A DNA stretch of 41,112 bases from a virus: positions 1 to 41,112 of IMG/VR virus record IMGVR_UViG_3300021485_000002. The stretch is one strand, 5' to 3'. Positions 20,106 through 28,226 of this stretch are shown here, in pieces. A model generated the notes under the pieces. That model ran no database searches, was not told where the DNA came from, and saw nothing but the letters and a program-made list of their open reading frames with translations. The number at the start of each line of letters is the position of its first letter. Position 1 is the stretch's first letter. Made by a program: the position numbers and the translations under genes.

Positions 20106-20681
20106 ATGGATATCGAAGAGATAAGGGAAAGCATGCGCGCGCGCTTACTCGCCGCGTTTGCGGACTATCACCGGCAAACGAACGGCGCTTATTCGGCGGT
20201 CGGGGTGGTCAACACTAACGGATACAAAGCCGTTGCGGCGGCCATGAAAGGCAAGGAAACCCGAGCAAAAGGAAGCTCAAAAATCCTTTGCTCGGATGAT
20301 GTTTTTGAACACAATCGCCTATTACGTCGTGTAAATGATTTGCCGATATTGTTGAAGTTTTGGGTATTGTATCGTTACACGGAGCAGTTCAGCCCCCGAA
20401 TCAAGGCCGAATTGATCGAGATTGGCCTCGGCGAGTGCGGTTTGCTTTCCGGTCAAATGCGGGTGGTGACTAAGTTGGAGAAAATCGGCGACCGGTTGAT
20501 CATGAACCGCCGAGAGTTTGCCAGTTTGTCGGCGTCCGACTTGGCAAAAGTTGCCGGTGTTCACCCTTCCGTCTATGCGAGAACGTACCAAGAAAAGGCC
20601 GACATGTTCACCGAGTATTTTGACGAGCTTGATAATCAGGCGCTTGATATTTTATTGACCCCTGAAACCCTTATGGCATAA
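20106..20681 (+). CDS. Putative late-gene regulator, Q-antiterminator-like by position
   Basis: 191-residue basic protein with GGGGGCG before its ATG. The centre (LLRRVNDLPILLKFWVLYRYTEQFSP) resembles the region shared by Q-type antiterminators and related phage late regulators. Residues 143-165 form a helix-turn-helix (LSASDLAKVAGVHPSVYARTY). It ends just before a promoter-like region and two tandem terminators that precede the late genes, the textbook position of Q. A Q protein would bind the late promoter DNA and let RNA polymerase read through. The sequence evidence alone is weak. Confidence 0.5.
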   Translation: MDIEEIRESMRARLLAAFADYHRQTNGAYSAVGVVNTNGYKAVAAAMKGKETRAKGSSKILCSDDVFEHNRLLRRVNDLPILLKFWVLYRYTEQFSPRIKAELIEIGLGECGLLSGQMRVVTKLEKIGDRLIMNRREFASLSASDLAKVAGVHPSVYARTYQEKADMFTEYFDELDNQALDILLTPETLMA

Positions 20682-20694
20682 CTAATGCTGATGA

Positions 20695-20714
20695 ATGAAT
20701 CAAAAAGGATTCAT
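20695..20714. promoter_or_regulatory. Perfect phage operator dyad at the late promoter
   Basis: ATGAATC-AAAAAG-GATTCAT, a perfect 7-bp inverted repeat with a 6-base spacer and the best copy of the dispersed operator (14/14). It lies 9 bases upstream of a -35-like TTTACA (20723-20728), with GATAGT as a possible -10 (20745-20750). Confidence 0.75.
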
Positions 20715-20722
20715 ATTAAGTC

Positions 20723-20750
20723 TTTACAAAATGCAAAGCATAGTGATAGT
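20723..20750 (+). promoter_or_regulatory. Probable late promoter (pR'-like)
   Basis: TTTACA and GATAGT with a 16-base spacer, directly after the Q-like gene and before two terminators. The hexamers are only fair matches. The call leans on context: nothing else would explain tandem terminators placed here without a gene before them. Confidence 0.45.
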
Positions 20751-20784
20751 TTTTCCTACCGTGGGACAAGCACCGCATACAAAG

Positions 20785-20807
20785 CCACCTCTTGAGGTGG
20801 TTTTTTT
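20785..20807 (+). terminator. First late-leader terminator (tR'-like)
   Basis: CCACCT-CTTG-AGGTGG followed by seven T. It is about 35 bases downstream of the presumed late promoter. Confidence 0.85.
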
Positions 20808-20843
20808 ATGCCTGTTTGCTGCTCAGCTCAGAAAGACCATTTT

Positions 20844-20874
20844 GCCCTCTCCCCCCTTGGTTGAGGGCTTTTTT
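20844..20874 (+). terminator. Second late-leader terminator
   Basis: GCCCTC, a 13-base loop, GAGGGC and six T, 37 bases after the first terminator. Two terminators in a row before the late operon imply tight control by antitermination. Confidence 0.8.
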
Positions 20875-20877
20875 ATT

Positions 20878-21048
20878 TTGGAAATCGACGCGCACGACAC
20901 CGGATTAACGCTTTGCGATCTCGCCGCGTTTACCGCCTTTGATAACGATCAACTTGCGTCGGTTTCCGACCCCTTAAGCGTTGCCGGTTCGAGGTTATTG
21001 GCAAGCGCCGCCCGAAGAGAAAGAGAACCCAACACCGGCAACGTTTAA
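20878..21048 (+). CDS. Possible small first gene of the late operon, 56 aa
   Basis: Open frame with coding-like composition (MEIDAHDTGLTLCDLAAFTAF...) between the second terminator and the terminase small-subunit gene. The only plausible start is TTG at 20878, without a good ribosome site. A longer version would run back through both terminators and is rejected. It could be a short helical protein or just cos/leader DNA that happens to be open. Confidence 0.25.
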   Translation: MEIDAHDTGLTLCDLAAFTAFDNDQLASVSDPLSVAGSRLLASAARREREPNTGNV

Positions 21049-21065
21049 CTTTAGGAGGTGAAACA

Positions 21066-21635
21066 ATGCCCTCCAAAAAAGAACAGATTTCGATCCCCGT
21101 GAATCAAAAGTATGTCGCCGATTATCTCGGCGTGGCGCGCGGTACGGTGGCGAAAGCCATTAAACAGCACAAAATCGAGCCTATCGGCCGAGAGCGGGGC
21201 GCGGACACTTACGAGTTAAAAGAATTGCTCCGAGTGTTGCAAAAGCCGGCAAAGACCGTTCGCGCCGGTCGTGAAACGTTCAACTCTAACGAAATCAAAG
21301 TGATTGATAGCATTTACGCGCGATTCGAGACGATGAAAGAATATCTCGCCTATCAACAATCACTGGTCAGCGAGCAAAACCGCAAGAAAGCGGCCGGCTT
21401 GCTGATGGAATCTGAGTCGGTGGTCGCCACAATTGGCGCGACCATTTCGCGAGTGCTGCAATTCTCGCAAAAGATGCCCAACGTGGCGCAAGAAATTTGT
21501 CCCGATTTTACCAACCAACAAGCAACCAAGTTCGACGAACGAATAGAAACCGAAATGCGAACATTGTTGCTCGATGCGCAAGGAATGATTGACGATGCTA
21601 ACGAGCGATTACGTGCAGCCGGAGACGGTAGTTAA
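21066..21635 (+). CDS. Terminase small subunit (Nu1-like / DUF1441 type)
   Basis: 189-residue DNA-recognition subunit of the packaging motor. Residues 12-35 are a winged helix-turn-helix like that of lambda Nu1 (QKYVADYLGVARGTVAKAIKQHKIEP). The middle is a long charged helix with YQQSLVSEQNRKKAAGLLMES, and the rest is a helical domain for contact with the large subunit. It has a very strong ribosome site (TAGGAGGTG). Its 3' end overlaps the large-subunit gene by about 40 bases, which ensures coupled synthesis. Confidence 0.82.
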   Translation: MPSKKEQISIPVNQKYVADYLGVARGTVAKAIKQHKIEPIGRERGADTYELKELLRVLQKPAKTVRAGRETFNSNEIKVIDSIYARFETMKEYLAYQQSLVSEQNRKKAAGLLMESESVVATIGATISRVLQFSQKMPNVAQEICPDFTNQQATKFDERIETEMRTLLLDAQGMIDDANERLRAAGDGS

Positions 21636-23706
21636 TCAGGCTTTCGCCATTTTTGACTTTGAGAAAATGACCATTGAGCAGTTTCTAGAGTCAGAGCTTT
21701 ATATTTCGGGCACCTCGGGCGCGGTCAAATATCGCCTTTCTGATGTGCCTTACATGAAAAAACCCATTTACGCCGCGTTTGATCGACGATATCGCGCGGT
21801 GATTGTGGTCATGAGCGCACGCTCATCTAAAACCAAATCGATGCTTGAAGCCGTGACGTCGTATCGCATGGTGTATCAGCCGACCAAGATGTTATTTGTG
21901 TTTGCGACCGGCACCAAAGCCGAGTCTTACAGCCGGTCGGAATACGCCGAAATGGTGCGTCATACGCCGGCCATTAAAAAGATCAGCGGCCGCGACTCGC
22001 ACGGCATACAAAACCGCCAGTATTTAAACGGTGTGTTACAAGAGTTTCGCAGTGGTACAAACGACAGCTTATCCGCCCAAGGTTATGGCGTGGTGGTGTT
22101 TCCCGATTATGACCGTTCGCCCGATGAGGGCACCGGCGCCGGTGGTAAAGAGGGTTCGAAGTTTGACCGCGGATTGATGCGGACATTATCGGAGGGCTCG
22201 ACCGGCATTTGTATTGCGGAAAGCTCACCCTCAAGGGTGCCATTGCGTGATCAAGACGATTTAGAGCCGCACGAGTTGCCCCGTGCCGGTGGCATTACCG
22301 GTTTGTACAATATGGGGGATCGTCAGTGGTATTACTGGCGGTGTCCTAACATGGCCGGTGAGCACTGGATCAAGGCCGGCTTTGATTTGCTTGTTTACGA
22401 CTTTGAAAACGGCATCGAGCCGCACGTTAAATGCCCTCATTGCGGCCGTGAGATTCATTTTCATGAACGCGAATCGCTTGTTGGCGACTTTATGTTTCCG
22501 CTTGAGGTGGATGAAAACGGCATTCGTGACCCTGATTTTGAGCCTATCCCGAACGATTTCGCGTCCTTTCACGCTGACGGGGTAGTGTCAGCTTGGAACA
22601 AGTGGGAACGTCTTGCGCGGGATTTTGAGAAAGCGCAAAAGCATTACAAATCGTCGGGCGACGAATCGTTATTGCAGTCGTTTACAAACACCTCGCTCGG
22701 CAAGCCTTACGTGCCGAAGCTTCGCGAAACCAATCTCACGATTGCGCAATTGATGGAGCGCTCGCACGAATACACGTCATTGCGAAAAGGCGAAGTTCCC
22801 GAGGATACCCGATTCTTGATCGCAACCGTGGACGTTCAAGGCGGCGCCAACTCGCGCTTTGATTTCCAAGTGGTCGCTGTCAATGAGCGCTTGCAGTGGA
22901 TGCCAATTGATGGCGGGGAAATCCTGCTAAGTGATTACCGTTTGGACAATGGCGAGCCGCAGCGTATCCGCCCCCACGTTTACCGTGATGATTGGCGCAT
23001 GATCTACGACCGGATCATGAAACACGAATACATCATTGCCGGCACGAATGGCAAAAAAACCATCATACCGGCGTTGACGTTGTGCGACTCGGGCGGCTCC
23101 GACGATGACAACGGCGAGGGGAATACCACGTTTAACGCTTATCACTTTTGGCGATGGGCGCAAACAAATGGCATCGGGCATCGTCTGATGTTGGTCAAAG
23201 GCAACCCGCGCGCGTTTCGAGAGGGCAGTCATAGCGGTTGGACAATGATCAGCCGACCCAACGCAGAAAATGACCCGAAACACCCCGCTCGGGGCGAAAT
23301 TCCTTTGTTAAACCTGAATTCTAACGTGTTGAAAAACACGGTGTACACCTCCTTACAAACCGAGCACCCGCACGAAGATCAGTATTTCCGACGTCCGTCG
23401 GATGCGTGGAGCCAATTTGATTGGTACGACTCGTTATTGTCCGAACAAATCAACAAGTGGGGCAAATGGGAAAAGATACCGACCAAGTCGAACGAGAATT
23501 TCGACCATGCGCAGTATTTCTTTGCGGCTCTCCACTACATCGGCATTTTTAGCGAGGGGTGGGATTGGAACAAGCCGGAGAGTTACGCGTTACCAATCGA
23601 CCGCGGCAATATCAATGTGAAAGAGCTCGGTAAACACCAACTCAAGCGCGAAGTACAGCCGCGCCGTAGACCTCAACAGACGGGAGATGATGCGGAATGG
23701 CATTGA
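21595..23706 (+). CDS. Terminase large subunit, GpA family
   Basis: 703-residue ATPase/endonuclease that cuts concatemers at cos and drives DNA into the prohead. The N-terminal ATPase domain has the lambda gpA-type P-loop SARSSKTKS (about 74-82), with an A/S-rich form instead of classic GKT. A zinc-knuckle-like pair (CPNMAGEH... and CPHCGREI) sits near residues 243-288. The nuclease region contains the VDVQGGANSRFDFQVVAV strand and the LCDSGGSDDD cluster. I take the ATG at 21595; a TTG two codons earlier is possible. A GpA-type terminase implies cos packaging, but I could not identify the cos site. Confidence 0.93.
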   Translation: MLTSDYVQPETVVNQAFAIFDFEKMTIEQFLESELYISGTSGAVKYRLSDVPYMKKPIYAAFDRRYRAVIVVMSARSSKTKSMLEAVTSYRMVYQPTKMLFVFATGTKAESYSRSEYAEMVRHTPAIKKISGRDSHGIQNRQYLNGVLQEFRSGTNDSLSAQGYGVVVFPDYDRSPDEGTGAGGKEGSKFDRGLMRTLSEGSTGICIAESSPSRVPLRDQDDLEPHELPRAGGITGLYNMGDRQWYYWRCPNMAGEHWIKAGFDLLVYDFENGIEPHVKCPHCGREIHFHERESLVGDFMFPLEVDENGIRDPDFEPIPNDFASFHADGVVSAWNKWERLARDFEKAQKHYKSSGDESLLQSFTNTSLGKPYVPKLRETNLTIAQLMERSHEYTSLRKGEVPEDTRFLIATVDVQGGANSRFDFQVVAVNERLQWMPIDGGEILLSDYRLDNGEPQRIRPHVYRDDWRMIYDRIMKHEYIIAGTNGKKTIIPALTLCDSGGSDDDNGEGNTTFNAYHFWRWAQTNGIGHRLMLVKGNPRAFREGSHSGWTMISRPNAENDPKHPARGEIPLLNLNSNVLKNTVYTSLQTEHPHEDQYFRRPSDAWSQFDWYDSLLSEQINKWGKWEKIPTKSNENFDHAQYFFAALHYIGIFSEGWDWNKPESYALPIDRGNINVKELGKHQLKREVQPRRRPQQTGDDAEWH

Positions 23707-23918
23707 TAGATACTTACAAATCGCAATTGGCGGCTTACGAGGCGGCCGAGAAGCGCATTCTTAATGATGGTCAGTCGTTTACCAGTGAAGACGGCGAATC
23801 GCTTAGAGAGGCGAATCTTTCAACGATTGCCGAGGAAAAGAAACGGCTTCAAGCATTGATTAATAAAATGGAGGGCGGAAACCGTCCGAGGTTCCGACAA
23901 TATCCGGTGGACGTATGA
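23697..23918 (+). CDS. gpW-like head-tail joining protein
   Basis: 73-residue protein, overlapping the terminase stop by 10 bases and the portal start by 4. Size, position between terminase and portal, and the helical layout (LIDTYKSQLAAYEAAEKRILNDGQSFTSEDGESLREANLSTI) match lambda gpW, which attaches to the portal and allows tail joining. The C-terminal GGNRPRFRQYPVDV tail resembles the disordered end of gpW. Confidence 0.75.
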   Translation: MALIDTYKSQLAAYEAAEKRILNDGQSFTSEDGESLREANLSTIAEEKKRLQALINKMEGGNRPRFRQYPVDV

Positions 23919-25378
23919 GTTTAAATTTCTTAGACAAAGCGATCATTGCCGTGAACCCCTCCGCGGCGCCCTACATCATTCAAAAGCGCGAGGTGGTGGC
24001 ACAGTATCAAAGCGTGACGGGTAAACGCCGCGGCCGAAGAAGTACCGCGAGCGTGGCAAATCTCGAAGAAGTGGCGCAATTGCCCCTTGCTGAGCAAGCG
24101 CGTTATTACGATGAAAACTTTCCCGTATTCAAAGCGGCGAATGATGAGTTAGTGAAAAACGTGGTGTCAGATGGGATCAAGGTGAACCCGACGCCAAAAA
24201 TGCTCAATGGTGAGCCGGCAACGGACGTCGCCAAACAGTTAAAAACCGCTTACAACTTATTCGCTCGTCATTTTTGCATGGATGGCCGAACCGATAAGAC
24301 CGAATTCGAGCAATTGACCTTTCGCGCTTTTTGTCGAGATGGCGAGGCGTTCAACCGAATTTATAACTTTGGCGGTCATGACTTTTTAACCAATGTGCAA
24401 TTGGGCTTTGAGCCGTTTGAGTGTGACCATGTGCCGGCGGATTTAACCGACCCCGCGAAGAATATTCACCGCGGTTTCAAGTTGGGCAAGTACAACCGAA
24501 CCCAAGGCATTTATTACAACGCCGACCCGAAAGGATGGAGCCAAACGCCGGAATTCATCCCCAACGGTGAATTTATGCACTTTGCCAACAAAAACCGCCT
24601 TAACTCATTGCGCGGTTTTAGTCAGTTTGCCGCGTCGATGGGCGTGGTGGCGGACTCGGCCAACGTGCAGGAAGCAACGCAGCTCGCGTTAAAAGCCGCG
24701 ACAAAAATCACCATGGTTCACAAGCTCGGTCAGGACACCAATATTGCCGGCTTGGGCGGTGCTGAACCGCCCCCGATGAATATCAGCTTTGCTCACTCCA
24801 ACGTGCTAGAGATTGGCAAAAACGACGAAATCAAAGTGTTTGAGTCGTCGAAAGGCGTCGGCGATACCGTGCGCATTATTCAAGATTATCACCGTCAGAT
24901 TGTCACCAGTGCCGGCGTGAGCTTTTCGTCAACGACGGGCATTTATGACGGCAGTTACTCCGCGCAGCGCCAAGAGTTGATTGATACATGGGCAAACTAT
25001 GAAGTGTTACGAGCGCGGTTTATCGCCGCGATTGTTCGTCCTTGTTACGAAAAATTCGTCAATACGTTGTTTATTCAAAATCAAATCAAATTGCCGGCCG
25101 GCTTTGATATTTCCACGTTGTTTGATGCGGACTTTATCGGCGCGGTCATGCCTTGGATTGATCCGAAAAAAGAAGCCGAGAGTTTAGAGATTCTAATGGA
25201 TATTGGCATGTTGCCGCTTGCATATGCGCTCGCTCAACGTGGCTTTGACATTACGAACATTCTTAACCAGTACCACCAAGACCGAAAACTAGCGAAGAAA
25301 CTGGACTTAAGCGACTTGTTGGAGCTTAACCGGAAAGTTTCCAATGCGCAGAAAGGAGACGAGAAAAATGCCGCGTAA
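23915..25378 (+). CDS. Portal protein, lambda gpB family
   Basis: 487-residue portal protein that forms the dodecameric channel for DNA entry and exit. Typical features are the early basic segment (GKRRGRRSTASVANLEE), the motif region FRAFCRDGEAFNRI, and SYSAQRQELIDTW near residues 348-360, a signature of this family. The C-terminus is Lys/Glu-rich. Overlaps with gpW (4 bases) and with the protease-capsid gene (11 bases) show a compact late operon. Confidence 0.93.
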   Translation: MSLNFLDKAIIAVNPSAAPYIIQKREVVAQYQSVTGKRRGRRSTASVANLEEVAQLPLAEQARYYDENFPVFKAANDELVKNVVSDGIKVNPTPKMLNGEPATDVAKQLKTAYNLFARHFCMDGRTDKTEFEQLTFRAFCRDGEAFNRIYNFGGHDFLTNVQLGFEPFECDHVPADLTDPAKNIHRGFKLGKYNRTQGIYYNADPKGWSQTPEFIPNGEFMHFANKNRLNSLRGFSQFAASMGVVADSANVQEATQLALKAATKITMVHKLGQDTNIAGLGGAEPPPMNISFAHSNVLEIGKNDEIKVFESSKGVGDTVRIIQDYHRQIVTSAGVSFSSTTGIYDGSYSAQRQELIDTWANYEVLRARFIAAIVRPCYEKFVNTLFIQNQIKLPAGFDISTLFDADFIGAVMPWIDPKKEAESLEILMDIGMLPLAYALAQRGFDITNILNQYHQDRKLAKKLDLSDLLELNRKVSNAQKGDEKNAA

Positions 25379-27500
25379 CCAAACCACGCCGCAACGATGG
25401 TTCGATATAGTCGCCAATGCTGAAGAAAAGCCGAAAGTGTACCTTTACGGCAATATTGGCGGTTGGGATATCGATGCTTCGATGTTTGTTGAAGCGTTAA
25501 AACCTCATGCCGGTAAAGACCTCGATTTACACTTTTTATCCAGTGGCGGCAGCGTTTTCGAGGGACAGGCGATTTATTCCGCCTTAAGTGATCACGATGG
25601 CGAAATTACCGCGATTATCGACAGTGTGGCCGCGTCGATTGCGTCATTTATCCTCATGGCGTGTGACAAGATTTTCATTCGCCCTCACGCCCAAATCATG
25701 ATCCACGAATGCCGCGGAGGCTTTCGCGGTACGGCCGACGAAATGCGCACCATGGCGGCGATGTACGACGAAATTAACGACTCGATGGCCGAGGCGATTT
25801 CCGCCAAGTCAGGCAAGAAAGTCGAAGACGTGCGCAATGACATGAAAACCGATTTTTGGATGCGCGGCCAAGCGGCGATTGATTACGGCATTGCTGACGG
25901 TTTTTATCAAAAAGAAAGCACCAAAGCCTCGGCGCTTTCCGCGCAAAACCCCACTCAGGAAGAGCTTGCCGCCGTGACTACGCCAAGCGCCGAGCTCTTG
26001 CAATCTTACGACGCGCCGCTTGAGCTGGTTGCCATGTACGGCACCGCCACGGCGCAAACCGACCCAATCACACCGGTTAAACCGGCTAATAACACACCGG
26101 CCGCGCCGGTAGCTCAAAAAGGTAATACTATGACTGATGAAGAAAAAGCAGCGTTTAAACAAGATATCACCGCGTCAGTGACGGTTGCAGTGATGCAAGG
26201 CGAAACGCAGCGCCGCGAGAGCATTAACGCGGCTTTTAAAGGGCATGAGCACAATGCCGGTGTGAGTGAAATTCTCGCGCAATGTCTTAATGATATGACG
26301 GTGACAGCCGAGCAGGCAAAAGACCGCTTATTGGCGGCGCTGTGCCGCGGTAAGACTGATCAACCTAACGACCCGAACGCCAATGCTAACGCCAATACTC
26401 AGCATTCACCGGCGCCGGTGGTTCAGGGTGCGAGTGACCCGAACGCGCAGCATTTGAGCCAACTTGAAGCCGCGATTCACCACAAAATGGGCGCGGAAAG
26501 TGTCGATATGGGCGAAAATAACCCGTATCGATTCCTACCGGCGACCGCCTCGCTTCGCGCTTACTTTAGCGCAACGGGCGATGTTAACGCCGCCGGCATG
26601 AAAGACACGGATTTGGTTGCCTTTGCGTTTAACAACGGATCGGGCTCTAGTGATTTGGCGCCAATCTTTGAGCGTGGCATTAAGCGCATTATTCGTGATA
26701 ACGAATCGAAGTTTAAGCCGTGGATTCAAAAAGTCGTGACCCGTCAGGCGATGGATATCGGCAAAGCTAACTTGTTGCTAAAAACGCAAGACGTGAAAGC
26801 GCCGCGCGTGAAAAATGAACACGGTGAATTCACTCAAATCAAACTTGGTGCGGATAAAGAAGTGGTTTGGCTTGGTACGTCAGGCTATGAAATCCAAGTG
26901 AGCCGTGAATTGATCATGGCGGATGATTTGGGCTTTATCGGCACGGAAGTCGCGAAATACGTTCGCCGTTGCTCGATGGTGCCGCAAATCACCTTGATTG
27001 AGATGCTCAAGAAAAACGCGAACCTCGGTGATAACAAGCCTATCTTTGCTGACGAGTTTGATAATCTGGTTGAGTCGTCCGAGTTTACGCCAGAGGCCAT
27101 CGATAAGATGAGCTCAAACATGAAAGACATGACCACCTCACAAGGTGAAGATCTTGGTCTGACGCCTCAAGTGTTATTGACGTCGGGCGGTACGCAAAGC
27201 AAAGCGAAAGCGTGCATTAAGGCGGAAACAATCGCCAACGTGCCAAACGTGGCGCATGAAGCGTTTGACGAGGTCATTGGCACCGGTCAGCTTGCGAAAG
27301 CTAACAAAGCGTTTGGCGTGGCCGACCCGATGAGTATCACGGGCATTGTGGAGGGCTATAACGCTCAAGCGCAAGGCGTACAGATGGAAACCAAGGAAAC
27401 TTGGAAATCAGACGGCGCGACGTTCCGCATTTACATTGATTCGGTAATTCAGGTTCGCGACCGCCGCGCGTTGCAATGTTGGTCGAAAAAAGCGGCGTAA
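25368..27500 (+). CDS. Fused ClpP-type prohead protease and major capsid protein
   Basis: 710-residue fusion. The N-terminal S14 (ClpP-like) protease has the nucleophile Ser90 in DSVAASIASF and His113 in MIHEC, with GSVFEG before them. A Pro/Ala linker (about 235-253) and a helical scaffold-like segment (about 255-345, with an Asn/Ala repeat) follow, then the HK97-fold capsid domain (about 370-710: TASLRAYFSA, SDLAPIFERGIKRII, VSRELIMADDLGF). The protease should cut itself and the scaffold away during head maturation. I start at the ATG behind AAAGGAGACG. An internal start at 26130 with its own ribosome site could give capsid precursor without protease (separate entry). Confidence 0.9.
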   Translation: MPRNQTTPQRWFDIVANAEEKPKVYLYGNIGGWDIDASMFVEALKPHAGKDLDLHFLSSGGSVFEGQAIYSALSDHDGEITAIIDSVAASIASFILMACDKIFIRPHAQIMIHECRGGFRGTADEMRTMAAMYDEINDSMAEAISAKSGKKVEDVRNDMKTDFWMRGQAAIDYGIADGFYQKESTKASALSAQNPTQEELAAVTTPSAELLQSYDAPLELVAMYGTATAQTDPITPVKPANNTPAAPVAQKGNTMTDEEKAAFKQDITASVTVAVMQGETQRRESINAAFKGHEHNAGVSEILAQCLNDMTVTAEQAKDRLLAALCRGKTDQPNDPNANANANTQHSPAPVVQGASDPNAQHLSQLEAAIHHKMGAESVDMGENNPYRFLPATASLRAYFSATGDVNAAGMKDTDLVAFAFNNGSGSSDLAPIFERGIKRIIRDNESKFKPWIQKVVTRQAMDIGKANLLLKTQDVKAPRVKNEHGEFTQIKLGADKEVVWLGTSGYEIQVSRELIMADDLGFIGTEVAKYVRRCSMVPQITLIEMLKKNANLGDNKPIFADEFDNLVESSEFTPEAIDKMSSNMKDMTTSQGEDLGLTPQVLLTSGGTQSKAKACIKAETIANVPNVAHEAFDEVIGTGQLAKANKAFGVADPMSITGIVEGYNAQAQGVQMETKETWKSDGATFRIYIDSVIQVRDRRALQCWSKKAA
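26117..26132 (+). promoter_or_regulatory. Internal ribosome site and start within the protease-capsid gene
   Basis: AAAAAGGT lies 7 bases before an in-frame ATG (26130). That ATG begins MTDEEKAAF, exactly where the linker ends and the scaffold-like segment starts. Use of this start would yield a 456-residue scaffold-capsid protein. Compare the lambda C/Nu3 pair, where the scaffold is made from an internal start in the protease gene. Confidence 0.5.
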
Positions 27501-27501
27501 C

Positions 27502-27535
27502 CGCTCGAGCATAGATAAATTTATCTATGTTGGCC
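27502..27535. repeat. Dispersed palindromic repeat, copy C (perfect palindrome)
   Basis: CGCTCGAG followed by the 20-bp perfect palindrome at 27510-27529 (CATAGATAAA and its exact complement) and TTGGCC. It is the only perfectly symmetric copy and the only one in this orientation. It lies between the capsid stop and the terminator at 27565. Confidence 0.65.
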
Positions 27536-27564
27536 ACTTGGCCATTTAGTGTTGAATTTTACTT

Positions 27565-27587
27565 AAGGGCGCCTAGCGCCCTTTTTT
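27565..27587 (+). terminator. Terminator between capsid and decoration genes
   Basis: AAGGGCGC-CTA-GCGCCCTT with six T at its end. Placed inside the late operon, it would lower expression of everything downstream of the capsid gene unless transcription is antiterminated. It supports Q-type processivity control of the late genes. Confidence 0.8.
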
Positions 27588-27613
27588 ATTGAACAAGCGA
27601 AGGAAAGAAAATT

Positions 27614-27952
27614 ATGCAGCATGTAGCCAATGGTGTGACGTTAGCATTAATTGCCCCGACAGGCGGCGTAAAAGCCGGTGTCGCTTACATGCACGGCGAA
27701 ATGTTCGTCGTGCCAACCAAAACCGCGGATGCCGGCGCCAATTTTGAAGCGTACCGCACCGGAAACTATGAAGGGTTTGAAGCTCAGTTAGCCGATGGTG
27801 TGACGCCAGATTTTGAAGGCGAAGCGGCGTATTGGATTCTGGCCGATAACAAACTGACCACGACCAAAACCACCGACAGCAAAAACAATGTGAAAGTGGG
27901 CTATTTTGCCAACCTTCACGGCTTTGATGCACTGCATTTAATCGGTGCGTGA
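27614..27952 (+). CDS. Capsid decoration/cement protein, DUF2190-like
   Basis: 112-residue beta-rich protein. The opening NGVTLALIAPTGGVKAGVAYMHGEMFVVPT, with a hydrophobic strand then a Gly-Gly turn and a second strand, is characteristic of DUF2190 head proteins. Position after the major capsid gene agrees. It would bind the capsid surface and stabilise it. Good ribosome site (GAAGGAAAG) before the ATG. Confidence 0.78.
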   Translation: MQHVANGVTLALIAPTGGVKAGVAYMHGEMFVVPTKTADAGANFEAYRTGNYEGFEAQLADGVTPDFEGEAAYWILADNKLTTTKTTDSKNNVKVGYFANLHGFDALHLIGA

Positions 27953-28226
27953 CGTTAGCAAGATCATTAACGAAAAATTCGGCGCGCCCTGGTCTATCGG
28001 GGACGCCGAAAACGTCATTGCGCAATATGGCTTTGTCGATGGCGTAGAAACCATAAAAACCCACGTCGATAATTGCGGGATTCTCGACAAAAAAACGGTT
28101 TGCGTTAATGGCGCCGGTGAACGTTTCGAGGTGACGGACAGCCGCCGCAAGTCTAAAACCATTTACATACACACCTTAGCCCCTCTAAATACCAACGCCC
28201 CGCCTAAGTGGGAAATGTCACGATGA
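27945..28226 (+). CDS. Hypothetical head completion/joining protein, 93 aa
   Basis: 93-residue protein with a GTG start overlapping the decoration gene by 8 bases. A helical N-terminal part (KIINEKFGAPWSIGDAENVIAQYG) precedes a beta part with GAGERFEVTDSRRKSKTIYIH. Located between decoration and tail-completion genes, so a head completion or head-tail joining role is likely from synteny. No motif is conclusive. Confidence 0.6.
   Translation: MRDVSKIINEKFGAPWSIGDAENVIAQYGFVDGVETIKTHVDNCGILDKKTVCVNGAGERFEVTDSRRKSKTIYIHTLAPLNTNAPPKWEMSR

Noticed and set aside
20695-20877. N-terminal part of a 117-codon frame before the terminase genes
   Set aside because: It begins within the operator and passes through a promoter and two terminators. 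Only the part after 20878 has any coding look and is listed at low confidence.
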